From assembly GCF_000021965.1 (NCBI RefSeq), contig NC_011832.1, positions 620,001 to 684,000 on the forward strand: a stretch of 64,000 bases of DNA. The letters are read 5' to 3'. This DNA comes from Methanosphaerula palustris E1-9c (GTDB lineage: Archaea; Halobacteriota; Methanomicrobia; Methanomicrobiales; Methanospirillaceae). Of the stretch, positions 8,968-17,995 are shown piece after piece. The notes beneath the pieces are model-generated. The model saw only the letters and a program-made list of their open reading frames with translations. It ran no database searches and was not told where the DNA came from. Position numbers and translations under genes: made by a program. How positions within the stretch are numbered: the first letter of the stretch is position 1; every line of letters begins with the position of its first letter.

Positions 8968-9295
8968 TTCGTTCATGATATTAAATGGAAGGACTTCACG
9001 ACAAAAGATATTATTATGCATGTCACGATAAATGAAAAATTCGTGTAATCTTTTTCCCAAGAGAATGCTGGGACACTAACAATACTATAGTAGTTTAGCA
9101 CGAAAATCCGAAAAATGGGTGTGGATAAGCGAGAATTTTCATCGATTGAGCCTGTGACTACAGGTCTCATCGTCGTTTTGGATGATCTCTTTGAATATCT
9201 GAAATTTTTTATCAATTTTTTTAGTTCTGGTGTGTATTTTGATTGATTATGAATCTCATCTTTCAACTCGAAAATTAATCGGTTTGAGTATTATC
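8968..9295. other. Unassigned AT-rich spacer, possible small minus-strand frame
   Basis: A 97-codon minus-strand frame (8973-9266) begins MKDEIHNQSKYTPELKKL. Its first half is basic and helical, and its C-terminus is a hydrophobic run. I recognise no family. The two halves look unlike each other, so it may be a decayed gene or chance. Confidence 0.25.
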
Positions 9296-10159
9296 TCATT
9301 TTCCAATCCCCGAGTCCGAACAAATCCTCGCAAACTGGCAGCTCAAGCATCCCTGGGGATTAGGCATCGTTGGATAATCATTATACTCATAACTCGTGTT
9401 CATTGCTTCATATTCCATTTTGATCGTATTCTGAACCTCACGTAACTGCTCTTCAAAAAATAGATATGGCTTTGTCTTTCCGTTCTTGAGGAACACGCTT
9501 TCACTCTGGATTTCATCGAGGCTTTTGTCGTAATACTGCATCGCCCAAAGAACATATGTGGCCATCTGCAACTCGGTCTCATTCTCATCATTATCCGTAC
9601 CGGTCTTCCAGTCACTTAGGACTATCGTACCATTCTGCATCTTACTGACAAAATCTACCTTGACTGTTACTTTAACATTTCCAGTTCTGAAATAATCGAA
9701 TTCCTCATGCTTCAAGCATTCCTGGTTTTCATAGTTCGGCCAGATGTTCTGGAAGAACATATTCAGGCATGCCTTCCCGCTATCATCTATTGTTGTGAAA
9801 AAAGTATCACTGACTGGCTCTCCATGACGATATTCAGTGAACATTTCGGAAGCCATCATTTTATTCTGGGCAATCTGTCGAGAGTAGAAACTCAAAGATC
9901 CGGCAGGATCCATTGGGATTGTATTACTACAGCCTTTGATTTGCTCATTGAGGATATTGTGAATGAGTTTCCCCTGTAGAACAAACCTGGAATTATATTC
10001 TTTCAGCATTATGATTTTGTTGACATCAACAGGTGCAGGGGGTTTGAGATGCTGAGCAATATATTTATAGAAATACTGGCGCCGGCACTGGTTCCATATG
10101 CGATGTTTTGTGAAGGACCAGGAATTAAATTGAAAGAAGGAATTCTCTAGTTCTGGCAT
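9296..10159 (-). CDS. Cas4-like PD-(D/E)XK nuclease with four-cysteine cluster site
   Basis: 287 residues of the PDDEXK_1/RecB-Cas4 superfamily. Asp169 in VKVDFVSK, Asp183 and Lys185 in LSDWKTG form the nuclease triad, followed by a helix with QMATYVLW as the QxxxY motif. Cys25 at the N-terminus and Cys271, Cys274 and Cys280 (CLSCQFARIC) match the 4Fe-4S arrangement of Cas4 and AddB nucleases. No CRISPR array or other cas gene lies nearby, so this is a stand-alone nuclease of the kind often found in defence islands. It is convergent with kwaB and divergent from the HEPN gene, so it has its own promoter in 10160-10426. Role in DNA-end processing or defence is inferred. Confidence 0.8.
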   Translation of the reverse strand: MPELENSFFQFNSWSFTKHRIWNQCRRQYFYKYIAQHLKPPAPVDVNKIIMLKEYNSRFVLQGKLIHNILNEQIKGCSNTIPMDPAGSLSFYSRQIAQNKMMASEMFTEYRHGEPVSDTFFTTIDDSGKACLNMFFQNIWPNYENQECLKHEEFDYFRTGNVKVTVKVDFVSKMQNGTIVLSDWKTGTDNDENETELQMATYVLWAMQYYDKSLDEIQSESVFLKNGKTKPYLFFEEQLREVQNTIKMEYEAMNTSYEYNDYPTMPNPQGCLSCQFARICSDSGIGK

Positions 10160-10426
10160 AAGATTTTTATTGGGGGGCGTTACGAAATAGTTTTGCTTTT
10201 TATTCTGTCAGCGAATATTATGAATGTCCTCTAAATTTTTGGGTTTTAATCGTGATCTTTAACCAGTTGATTCTGTCGAGGGAATTTAGATAGACTCCTA
10301 AAATGGGGTGTGATGCTAAGACTGCTTTACTGGTGATGGCGTTAGTTTATTCAAAAATATTGCGCAGCAGCTTTTACTGGAAATAGATATAAAAAGTAAT
10401 TAAATTAGCGAAGTTGAATAAACAAC

Positions 10427-11656
10427 ATGGCATCTGTAGGCGGGATATATGTCGGTGGGGGGGAAGGAAGTCCGAATACTGGCGAAATATTTTTTAGTGG
10501 AATTTGTTTTTTCTTAGATCGAATCCCAGAAAACTCAGATATTAACACCTCAATTTCAGAGGACTGGGAGATTGAAGTTAATAATCATCAGAATCAGATC
10601 GTTGCCAGATCAAAGAAATGCTACGATTATGAAGAAATAATTACTCATGGTTATGATTGTTGCCAAATATTTCTTGATTTGAAGTCTGTGCTTCATCACG
10701 AATCATATCTCATCAAAAATGCCGAATTTGAATATATCATTGTTTACAATGAGAATGGATCTTTTTGTGTTCGAGATGTATCGAAATCTGATTTTATCAT
10801 GGGTTCATCAGTGTCCATTCAAATTTTAGATAAAGATGGTAGCGCTAAAGAGTTACCAAAAGAAGAGGAACCTAAATGGATTCAGGCATTTCGGTATTAT
10901 CGATTATCGCAGACAGATCTCGACATTTATAACGCATATCGAAATCTTTTTTTGAGTTTTGAATCCCTCATCGATGCGATTTTTCCATATGTAAAAGTTG
11001 GAGAGAAAAATTGGTTAATTGGATCAATTCATAAAATCCATAAAACATATCCGCTTGACTCATTTATTCCCAAACAGTATCCCAAAGGTCCTGTTGATTA
11101 TATAATCGAAGAACAATATGAAAAAATCCGATGTGGTTTGTTTCATGCAAAAAATCGGGATATAATCGTTCCTCTAACAAAACCGAATCCTTCAGAGATC
11201 CTTGAAGCCTATCAATATTTAATACCGATATGGAGACATGTCCTTACTCATTACAAAGATACCCTTATTGGTGGTGGCGAAATGACTTATGATGGTTTTA
11301 GAGATCTCATGGAATATTTTGGAAAAAAAATTACGAAATTTGTAGTTTCCAACGATCCAACGCCTATAAAAAATGATAATAATTGTATTTCTCCGGCAAA
11401 TTATACTGTAATTATCGGAGATGAAATTGGCTATGATGCGAAATATGGGCCGGGATTATCCCTGATCTATGGAAAAATATCTACGAGCAGGATCTCAGAA
11501 AAAGAATATCTGCATCGATTTTGGTTCGAAAACCAAGACAATCTGGTCCAATTAAATTATCGAGACGATGGGATTAATCCAAAAGGGACTGAACGACTTG
11601 AATGTTATCAAATCACTCGGTTGATTAATAAAAATACTTCGAAAACCACATTTTGA
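10427..11656 (+). CDS. HEPN-domain protein of unknown function
   Basis: 409 residues, AT-rich codon use. Residues 150-275 look like a HEPN domain. They include FRYYRLSQTDLDIYNAYRNL and FLSFESLIDAIFP, then Arg235-x4-His240 in IRCGLFHAKN, which fits the Rx4-6H ribonuclease signature. The layout recalls MauJ-like and ApeA-like HEPN proteins, in which an N-terminal beta domain (here 1-145) precedes the HEPN helices. The C-terminal 110 residues are a separate beta-rich domain I do not recognise. HEPN ribonucleases commonly act as toxins or abortive-infection effectors, and the island setting supports that. No antitoxin-like partner is adjacent. Family-level call only. Confidence 0.6.
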   Translation: MASVGGIYVGGGEGSPNTGEIFFSGICFFLDRIPENSDINTSISEDWEIEVNNHQNQIVARSKKCYDYEEIITHGYDCCQIFLDLKSVLHHESYLIKNAEFEYIIVYNENGSFCVRDVSKSDFIMGSSVSIQILDKDGSAKELPKEEEPKWIQAFRYYRLSQTDLDIYNAYRNLFLSFESLIDAIFPYVKVGEKNWLIGSIHKIHKTYPLDSFIPKQYPKGPVDYIIEEQYEKIRCGLFHAKNRDIIVPLTKPNPSEILEAYQYLIPIWRHVLTHYKDTLIGGGEMTYDGFRDLMEYFGKKITKFVVSNDPTPIKNDNNCISPANYTVIIGDEIGYDAKYGPGLSLIYGKISTSRISEKEYLHRFWFENQDNLVQLNYRDDGINPKGTERLECYQITRLINKNTSKTTF

Positions 11657-12140
11657 TAAAATTTCCCATTTTTATTTCTCTTCCGCCAGTTCTCAACACA
11701 TGACCTTCGCCCCCTCGAGCATCGTCTCTATCGTCCAGATCTGAGCTTCCATGCTCTCCTTTCACAGCCTAGGTGATCGTGATGTTCATCCGGATAGAAA
11801 TTACGATGTCCCAAGCGATTGTCTTCTGGGAGCCCCTCATTTCCAGCGTCTCCCTCTTCACCATCGCTGTCGGCCTCCTCTGCTCATCGAAGACCATCGG
11901 TGAGCACGGCCGGCTCTATCTATACAATATAACCATGGCGATTGAGCCACTCATCGGGAATCCCGCGAATGAGTCGACCCTCCGGAAAACCAGGGTTTAA
12001 ATGCCTTGAACATCTGAACTGTGTTGATAGCAACGGTGCCGGCGCCGAAGAACCAGGCCGGGGAAGAATCATCGAAGAACGAAATAAAACCCTGCGTGAA
12101 GCACTGCAGGGAAATAATTCAGGTTGAAACGGAGCGGAAG
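11657..12140. repeat. Mosaic repeat C: permease-gene scrap plus 93 bp repeated tail
   Basis: No intact gene. About 11815-11905 resembles, at roughly 70 percent by eye, part of the permease gene at 19582 (CTCTTCACC and CGGCCTCCTCT blocks). 11950-12042 is a 93 bp tail repeated without indels at 16560-16652 with 9 differences. Both copies of the tail sit downstream of the same permease-derived scrap (shared CTCCTCTGCTC block), so the scrap and tail moved or duplicated together. Copy C ends about 100 bp before gpmA. Confidence 0.65.
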
Positions 12141-12890
12141 ATGTACACACTGGTATTGCTGCGACACGGAGAGAGTGCATGGAACAAAGAGAACCGGTTC
12201 ACCGGGTGGACGGACGTCGACCTCTCCCCCCAGGGGATCGAAGAGGCCCACCGGGCGGCCACGCTCCTCCACGACGGCGGCTACTCCTTCGACCTCGCCT
12301 ACACCTCGGTCCTGAAACGGGCGATCCGGACCCTCTGGATCGTCCTCGACGACCTGGACCTCATGTACCTCCCGGTCCATCACACCTGGCGGCTGAACGA
12401 ACGCCACTACGGCGCTCTGCAGGGGCTGGACAAGCGCGAGACCACCGAGAAGTTCGGGAAGGACCAGGTCCAGGCCTGGCGCCGGGGATATGCGGTCCGG
12501 CCCCCGGCCCTGGAGGAGACCGACCCCCGGCACCCGCGCTTCGACCCCCGCTACGCCGGCCTGAAGAAAGATGACCTGCCGGCCACCGAATCGCTGGAGG
12601 ACACACTGGCCCGGGTGGTCCCCTACTGGAACGAGACGATCGTTCCGACGCTACAGGACGGGAAACGGATCCTGATCGCCGCCCACGGCAACAGCATCCG
12701 TGCCCTCGTCAAGTACCTCGACGGGGTTCCCGACGACGTGATCACCGGCCTCAACATCCCGACCGGGTTCCCCCTCGTCTACGAGCTCGACGACGACCTG
12801 CACCCCATCCGCCACTATTACCTGGGCGATGAAGAGGAGATCCGGCGTGCGACAGAGTCGGTCGCGAGCCAGACCGCGACGAAGAAATGA
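12141..12890 (+). CDS. gpmA: 2,3-bisphosphoglycerate-dependent phosphoglycerate mutase
   Basis: 249 residues, the normal length. It interconverts 3- and 2-phosphoglycerate in glycolysis and gluconeogenesis. Start [20 protein letters not shown] contains the phospho-histidine motif LLRHGES, followed by [24 protein letters not shown], and the second catalytic histidine in [13 protein letters not shown] placed the start at 12141 because this is where the family begins and GGAG lies 10-13 bases upstream; the frame extends further upstream without homology. This is the bacterial type, and many methanogens instead use the cofactor-independent ApgM, so the gene could have been acquired. It is isolated, between a mosaic repeat and a gene-free stretch. 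Confidence 0.95.
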   Translation: MYTLVLLRHGESAWNKENRFTGWTDVDLSPQGIEEAHRAATLLHDGGYSFDLAYTSVLKRAIRTLWIVLDDLDLMYLPVHHTWRLNERHYGALQGLDKRETTEKFGKDQVQAWRRGYAVRPPALEETDPRHPRFDPRYAGLKKDDLPATESLEDTLARVVPYWNETIVPTLQDGKRILIAAHGNSIRALVKYLDGVPDDVITGLNIPTGFPLVYELDDDLHPIRHYYLGDEEEIRRATESVASQTATKK

Positions 12891-13286
12891 GCAGAGGCCG
12901 GCATACTCCCCCGACCTCCTCGTGCTGAGGATCGGCCCGGGCAGCCCCTCCTCCCCGTTCCTGCCGATAGACGACACGCCTGCCCGCCCCGGGAGTGCCG
13001 CCCGTTCCGGCATCGTCAGACCAGGATATTCTCCAGACTGAGCGTAAGGTATAGATGACGTCGGGAGAAATGAGAGATTTGACTACAGATACAGTCAGGA
13101 TAGAATCGTGGAGATGCGTGCCTGGTCGGCCGTGATCGATGAGATCGTCACGAACGAATACAACCCGAACCATTCTGAAGAGGATCCGATCGACGTCCGG
13201 TCTGCGAGGTGCCGCAGGTTTGAGGGAAAGCAGGGTCCGGTCCGGGAAAAGGTCGGCGACGACATGGAAACTCGTGGGGAGATGCG
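12891..13286. other. Gene-free spacer with a doubtful small frame
   Basis: A 60-codon plus frame (13108-13290, GTG start) ends in an ATGA overlap with the next gene, which could mean coupling, but the sequence matches nothing I know. Otherwise the stretch holds short AT-rich patches near 13050-13100 suitable for the promoter of the downstream gene. Confidence 0.3.
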
Positions 13287-14657
13287 ATGACGCTGAAGAT
13301 CGAAGATCTGCTGGCGGGTATTGAAGGGACGACCGTCGAGTTCAAGGAGATACCCAACAACAAGTTCTACAGGACCATTGCTGCGTTTGCGAACACCCGG
13401 GGTGGTACGGTCCTGCTCGGAGTCTCCGATGCGAAGGTGCCCGTCGGCTTCTCCTGCACAGACGGAGCGATAAATAAACTCTCGGATACGATCGTCAACA
13501 AACTTCAGGTCCACCCGACCATCACCCCGATCACCATCAATGGCAGAGAGATCGTCAGGATCGACGTCAGGACCAGCAGGACGCCGATCGCCTACGAGGG
13601 TCGGTACCCGACCCGGGTCGGGAACACGACGCGGGACATGCTGGCCGAGGATCTTCGCAGCTTCTTCCTCTCGTCGGTCGAGTGGGACGGGCTGACGAAC
13701 GATATCTCTCTGAGCGAGATCGACGAACCGACGGTCCGGGTCTTTCTCGCACAGGCACGGGCAAAGGGCCGGCTGGACGTCGTCGATCCCCAAGAGCCGG
13801 TCGAGTCGGTCCTTCGCCGGCTCGGGCTGTTTCGGGATGGCCAGCTGACGAATGCCGCGGTTCTCCTCTTTGGAAAGGAGCCGCAACAGTCATTTATCGG
13901 GGCTGTTACAAGGATCGGACGGTTCAGAAAGGAGACGATCATCACCGGCGACCGTCTGATCGCCGGGAACCTCTTCAACCAGCTCGCAAAGGGGGAGGAG
14001 GCCATCCTCGAGTTCATCAACGTCCAGTACGACCTCTCTGAGGAGGCGATGCGGGAGTCGTTCGTCCGCAAGGAGATCTGGGACTACCCGCTGCCGGCGA
14101 TGCGCGAGGCGCTGCTGAACGCGCTGGTCCACCGGGACTATCTCCATCAGAACGAGCAGACGACGATCAAGGTCTACGACGATCGGATCCGGTTCTCCAA
14201 TGCAGGCGGGCTTCCCTGGGGAGTGACCGTGGAGGAACTCCTGGCCGAGCCGCGTTCAGTGCCGCGGAACCCGCTCATCGCCCACGTCCTCTACCTGGCC
14301 GGGCTCGTCGAGCGGTTCGGGTCGGGGATGGAACGGATCGTAGCCGTCCTCCAGGAGGCCGGGCTGCCGGCTCCGGAGTTCAAGAGTTCAGCGGCCGGCT
14401 TCTCGTTGGTGATGCGGAAGGATCCGTTCTCTGAGAAGGTGCTGAAGAAGAAGGGCCTGTCCGAGCGGCAGATCATGGTGATCCTCTCCATCAGGGAGAC
14501 CGGTCGGATCACCACAGCGGAATACCGGCAGCTGGTGGGGGGGACCCGGAAGGCGACCAACCGGGACCTCCGGGAGCTCACGGCATCCGGGGTGCTGTAC
14601 GAGGCCGGCGTCCACGGCAAGAGCATCCAGTACCGGCTGAGGAATAACGGGGCCTGA
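13287..14657 (+). CDS. AlbA_2 / Schlafen-type ATP-binding transcriptional regulator
   Basis: 456 residues. The N-terminal AlbA_2 (divergent AAA_4, Schlafen-like) domain includes GIEGTTVEFKEIPNNKFYRT and IAAFANTRGGTVLLGVSD. The middle has the GHKL-like ATPase region typical of this family, with EALLNALVHRDY, YDDRIRFSNAGGLPWG and PRNPLIAHVLYLAGLVERFGSG. A winged helix at about 395-450 (LSERQIMVILSIRETGRIT) should bind DNA. Such proteins are annotated as RecG-like or predicted HTH regulators and are frequent in archaeal genomes, including defence regions. Targets cannot be read from sequence. Confidence 0.85.
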   Translation: MTLKIEDLLAGIEGTTVEFKEIPNNKFYRTIAAFANTRGGTVLLGVSDAKVPVGFSCTDGAINKLSDTIVNKLQVHPTITPITINGREIVRIDVRTSRTPIAYEGRYPTRVGNTTRDMLAEDLRSFFLSSVEWDGLTNDISLSEIDEPTVRVFLAQARAKGRLDVVDPQEPVESVLRRLGLFRDGQLTNAAVLLFGKEPQQSFIGAVTRIGRFRKETIITGDRLIAGNLFNQLAKGEEAILEFINVQYDLSEEAMRESFVRKEIWDYPLPAMREALLNALVHRDYLHQNEQTTIKVYDDRIRFSNAGGLPWGVTVEELLAEPRSVPRNPLIAHVLYLAGLVERFGSGMERIVAVLQEAGLPAPEFKSSAAGFSLVMRKDPFSEKVLKKKGLSERQIMVILSIRETGRITTAEYRQLVGGTRKATNRDLRELTASGVLYEAGVHGKSIQYRLRNNGA

Positions 14658-14715
14658 ACCGAAAATTGGCGTGTACCCTTCTGCTGGACCGGATCAAACC
14701 GATCCCGGCCCGGGA

Positions 14716-14862
14716 GATCAACGACGTCATTCCGCCTCGTGCGGTGGTCGCCACCAGCCAGATCGCCCCCGACGCAATCCCCTTCCTCTTCTGAGATTTT
14801 CGTCGTCGGTGAGGTCCTCGTTGCCAGCGGTCCTCTCTTCATCGTCGGGGAATGGATCTCCC
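14716..14862 (+). pseudogene. Permease-gene fragment A
   Basis: Recognisable pieces of the SLC13/ArsB-type permease gene at 19582: CCAGATCGCCCC, CTTCCTCTTC and GTCGTCGGTGAGG followed by GCCAGCGG, in the same order as at 19690-19800 but with internal deletions and stops. Not translatable. It lies just beyond the 3' end of the Cache lipoprotein gene, which is encoded on the other strand. Confidence 0.6.
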
Positions 14863-14900
14863 CCGGCCCGGACGATTCAAAAAAAGGGATCATCGCCGAT

Positions 14901-15467
14901 TCATTTCGACACAGCCTGAGCATTCGCTGTGGCCGGGGCTGCCGGCCCGGTGTAGATCCCCGAACCCAGGTACCAGGTATCGTCCACCTTCTCCACATAA
15001 CTCAGTTTGGACTCGACCGTATTGTTGTGGGCGGGATTGAGGTACGTATAATTGACAAAGCCGCTCCCGTTCCTGGCGACATCACGCTGGTCCCGAACAA
15101 AGAATTCTCCCTGTGAGTCAGTCACATCCAGACGGTTGACGCCGACCAGCTCCGGTTGGAACGGGAGGGCCAGGGTGGTGCCATTGAAGTCATAGGCAAA
15201 GACGTAGATATCGCCCTTCACAAACGGACCCGATTGGTTGGAAAATGCTGCAAGGGCCTTGTCCTTATCATGTGCCTGTGCATAGGCGACCGCAGTATCG
15301 ACAAAGGAGACGAGTGCTTCCTGCGAGTTGACGTTCGTCTGCAAAGGGATACTGATCTGTGCCGGTGTCGTGTTGCTCACACCGGGTTGACTCTGTACGC
15401 AGCCGGCGATGAGGAGTGATGCGCCGATGACAAGCAGGACCAGAAACGAGAGTGACCGTGTTCTCAT
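14901..15467 (-). CDS. Exported lipoprotein with single Cache domain
   Basis: 188 residues from the ATG at 15467; a GTG eight codons upstream is possible. A lipoprotein signal (SFLVLLVIGASLLIAGC) places the protein outside the membrane, anchored by a lipidated cysteine. Residues about 40-170 form a Cache_2-type sensor domain: VSFVDTAVAYAQAHDKDKALAAF, then GDIYVFAYDFNGTTLALPF, GSGFVNYTYLNP and KLSYVEKVDDTWYLGSGIYTG. Cache domains bind small organic ligands outside the cell. With no kinase attached, this is probably a binding or accessory protein. Its C-terminal half is duplicated as a pseudogene at 16200-16400. Confidence 0.82.
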   Translation of the reverse strand: MRTRSLSFLVLLVIGASLLIAGCVQSQPGVSNTTPAQISIPLQTNVNSQEALVSFVDTAVAYAQAHDKDKALAAFSNQSGPFVKGDIYVFAYDFNGTTLALPFQPELVGVNRLDVTDSQGEFFVRDQRDVARNGSGFVNYTYLNPAHNNTVESKLSYVEKVDDTWYLGSGIYTGPAAPATANAQAVSK

Positions 15468-15666
15468 ACGGCATGGATGAGATCTTTTCACAAATAAATC
15501 TGATAGGTATCAGTACTGATCGTATTCCCCTCTTCTCCATGACCTGATGCTGGATGGGGAAGGTAGGGTTCATCATCTCGACCAGGTATCCAGGGATTGT
15601 TCGTGATCGTCTGGAGCGAACGGTGAACCCACGTTGGCACTCGGCGATCGAGTGCTCTTCCTGGAC

Positions 15667-16014
15667 TCACTTCTTCTTCGCCATCTTCGCAATCTTTTCA
15701 TTGATATTGGGACTGTTCTCCATCCGGTGCCAGTCCTCATTACTCATCCCCAGGAAAAAATTGCATGACGAACATTTGAGCCAGACTTCATATTGATCCG
15801 GGAACTCTGCACGAAGGGTCGACTCTCCGCATTGCGGGCAGATCAGTTTCACCTTGTCGATCGATTCGGTGACATCACTGTCCATGGTGTGAGGTTCGAT
15901 CGGTGTTTTTTCAGTTACCGGCTCCAGGGATTGAACCTCGTCTGATCCTGAATCTGCAGTCATCTGTTCTTCGTCGACGGCTTTACTGGCCTTATCCAAT
16001 AATTCTTCAGTCAT
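15667..16014 (-). CDS. Zinc-ribbon protein
   Basis: 115 residues. The N-terminal half is acidic and low-complexity. The C-terminal half has a zinc ribbon with ICPQCGEST and LKCSSCNFFLG (CxxC-x20ish-CxxC), then a basic tail ending KMAKKK. No enzymatic motif. Such proteins are probably nucleic-acid or protein-binding; function unknown. It stands alone between the Cache gene and the Cache pseudogene. Confidence 0.7.
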   Translation of the reverse strand: MTEELLDKASKAVDEEQMTADSGSDEVQSLEPVTEKTPIEPHTMDSDVTESIDKVKLICPQCGESTLRAEFPDQYEVWLKCSSCNFFLGMSNEDWHRMENSPNINEKIAKMAKKK

Positions 16015-16199
16015 AAATCTTCAACACCTTGATATGAAGTTCATAAGGGATCTGTGAGGGTATATAAAAAATTGTCCTTACTCAGAGCAATCCCCTGATC
16101 GTGATGACTGACGAGTAGAGATTGGGCGCCGGCGGTGGGCCCGATGATGATCCTTCCGGCACTGCACCTGGGGTCTGATCTTTTGCCGGCCCAGTACGA

Positions 16200-16400
16200 A
16201 TCAAAAAGGGATTATCTCTGAATTATTTGGATGCACCCTGAGCATTCGTTATGACTGGAGTTACTGGCCCATAGTAGATGCCCGAACCCAGGAACCAGGT
16301 GTCGTCCACCTTCTCCACAGAGCCCAGTTCTAATTCGGCTGCAATGTTGTGTGCTGGATTGATGTACAGGAACTGAACAAAGTCGGTTCCATTCCTGGCC
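16200..16400 (-). pseudogene. Truncated second copy of the Cache lipoprotein gene
   Basis: Reads like the C-terminal half of the lipoprotein at 14901: YINPAHNIAAELELGSVEKV, then DDTWFLGSGIYYGP and NAQGASK. Even the 3' flank is shared (TCAAAAA GGGAT followed by the CCTGAGCATTCG block). The 5' half is missing and is replaced at about 16400 by a permease-gene scrap in the opposite orientation. Confidence 0.75.
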
Positions 16401-16652
16401 GCAACAATCAGGTTTCGGATCTTCTGCCATACGAAGACCCCAGATCTGGTCGTCTTTGCGATCCTCTTCGGCGCCGACCTCCTCTGCTCGTCGACGGCCA
16501 TCACGATCAGGTACTCATAGATCCAGCCGGCTCCATCATCAGAGAAGGCATTCGCTCTCCTCATCGAGAATCCCGCGAATGAGTCGACTCTCTGGAAAAC
16601 CCGGGTTTAGATGTCGTGAACATCTGAACTGTGTTGACACCAACGGTGCCGG
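16400..16652 (+). repeat. Mosaic repeat B: permease-gene scrap plus 93 bp repeated tail
   Basis: 16405-16500 matches the permease gene at about 19812-19900 (GCCATACGAAGACCCC and CTCTTCGG blocks). 16560-16652 is the second copy of the 93 bp tail also found at 11950-12042 (84 of 93 identical). The scrap-tail arrangement parallels copy C. Confidence 0.7.
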
Positions 16653-17995
16653 AAGGGTCCGGCCCTTTATCCATCCCAGGGAGGCGATGATCTGGGTATA
16701 TCAGATCGAGCGCCGCACCGGAATGGTGCACCAGCCGGAAATCTCACCCTCGGACCCGGTCATGGTGGCGGCCATCACCGGCAACGCAGTTCTTCGGCGG
16801 CTCATCATTCCTCTACCTTGTGGAAATACATCCCACATTCTTCCGGAGATCAACTAGGCGTCAAAATTTCGACATCTGTCTGAGCAGAGATATCTGATGA
16901 CTGGTGACAGTCCTGGTTAAAGACAGGATCCCCAAGTGATTTTTTCCTGGGGACCCGGCAGTTTCTTCTCCTCGCACTCCAGGATTGTATCAAATTGGCA
17001 CGCATGATATCGAGATCGTCCCGCAGTGCCATCAGAACCTCATCTCTCCTGGCGATTGGCAGGGGTTGGCTTCTCGCGCGGCCTTCTGGCTGAGATATGT
17101 GGCGCTCCACAGGCTCAGAAGTTTAAGTACACCAGCCTCTTTCCTGAGAGGGTAAGTGCGTATTCCACTTTTTTGGGGACTCTAGGGTAGACTGTTCTTG
17201 TCACCAACCCGTTTTCTCCGGTTCCCACAGTTGCCTGACAAGCACACTCCTGGTGATAGTGGTAATCCGATGTGCGATCTCGCTGTACCGCAACGTCCAG
17301 GTACTCAGTGCATGGATTATCAATACCTTTTTTTGCCCTCAATCATGTTAAGGGCCGCTTCTCCCCAGATGATTCATCGTCATTGTTTCTTATTACAGGA
17401 TATCTCCGTTCAGGCTCACTCAACTCAATGATAGTATGTACCGAATGTGATACTATGTTCTGATTGGTATAGCGTGTTTATAAATAAAATCCCATTCTAA
17501 TTGAACAAAAAAACCCAGATGGACCCTTGAAATTATCAATAGTTTTCTCTCTCAATCCGGGATTTTAGGGGAAGTTTATGGAAATAATATTACAACTACA
17601 CACTCCTGTCGAAAGGCCAGTATCCCTGATCCCCATTTCACCGGGATGGCCCGGTGGGTTTGAGGAGTCCTGGATGAGAGAACCCGGGCTATGGCAGCAT
17701 TCGAAAGGTGAATTGAAGATCAGATCTTGCGTACCTTGCCTTCGCTGTATCGCAACAGATAATGAAAGCAGGGACCGAATGTCGCCACCGTGTGGGAGAC
17801 ACCGACTGGCCGGCAAGGTTGCAGGGTGTGGGATTATGGATCCGTACGTGGGTGCATGACGATGGGATATTCCCCTGATCACGGGAGTGTAAATGATCTC
17901 CTGGAATTGAATTATCCTTGGAGCAGGTCGTCTGATCTTCACTGGAATCGGAACGAACGACCGGTAAATGAACATTATTTATCGGAGATGAGCGC
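16653..17995. other. Gene-poor 1.3 kb stretch
   Basis: No intact gene seen. Small frames at 16850-17110 (minus) and 17578-17859 (plus) match nothing. The one recognisable item is a decayed HxlR-type regulator piece at 17115-17215. An AT-rich patch at 17460-17580 and another just before 17996 may carry the promoter of the radical SAM gene. Confidence 0.5.
17115..17215 (-). pseudogene. Remnant of an HxlR-family winged-helix regulator
   Basis: The minus strand reads GENGLVTRTVYPRVPKKVEY followed by ALTLSGKRL, the wing and final helix of HxlR-type regulators (consensus like DGLVTRTVYPEVPPRVEYSLT). The N-terminal helices are not recognisable upstream and the frame stops shortly after, so only a scrap survives. 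Confidence 0.65.

Larger units (their letters stand above)
7320..11690. mobile_element. AT-rich acquired island with defence-type genes
   Basis: Base composition drops sharply from GC-rich flanks to AT-rich over this interval, and codon usage shifts to A/T-ending codons. Content: a Kiwa-like gene pair, a Cas4-like nuclease, a HEPN protein and an unassigned small frame. No integrase, transposase, terminal repeats or tRNA attachment site are visible, so the borders are set by composition only. The left edge abuts a nuclease-gene remnant. The right edge runs into a mosaic repeat at about 11790. Confidence 0.65.

Noticed and set aside
7320-11690. Island as a prophage or integrative element with tRNA attachment site
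   Set aside because: No integrase, structural genes, terminal repeats or tRNA at either border; only composition defines it.
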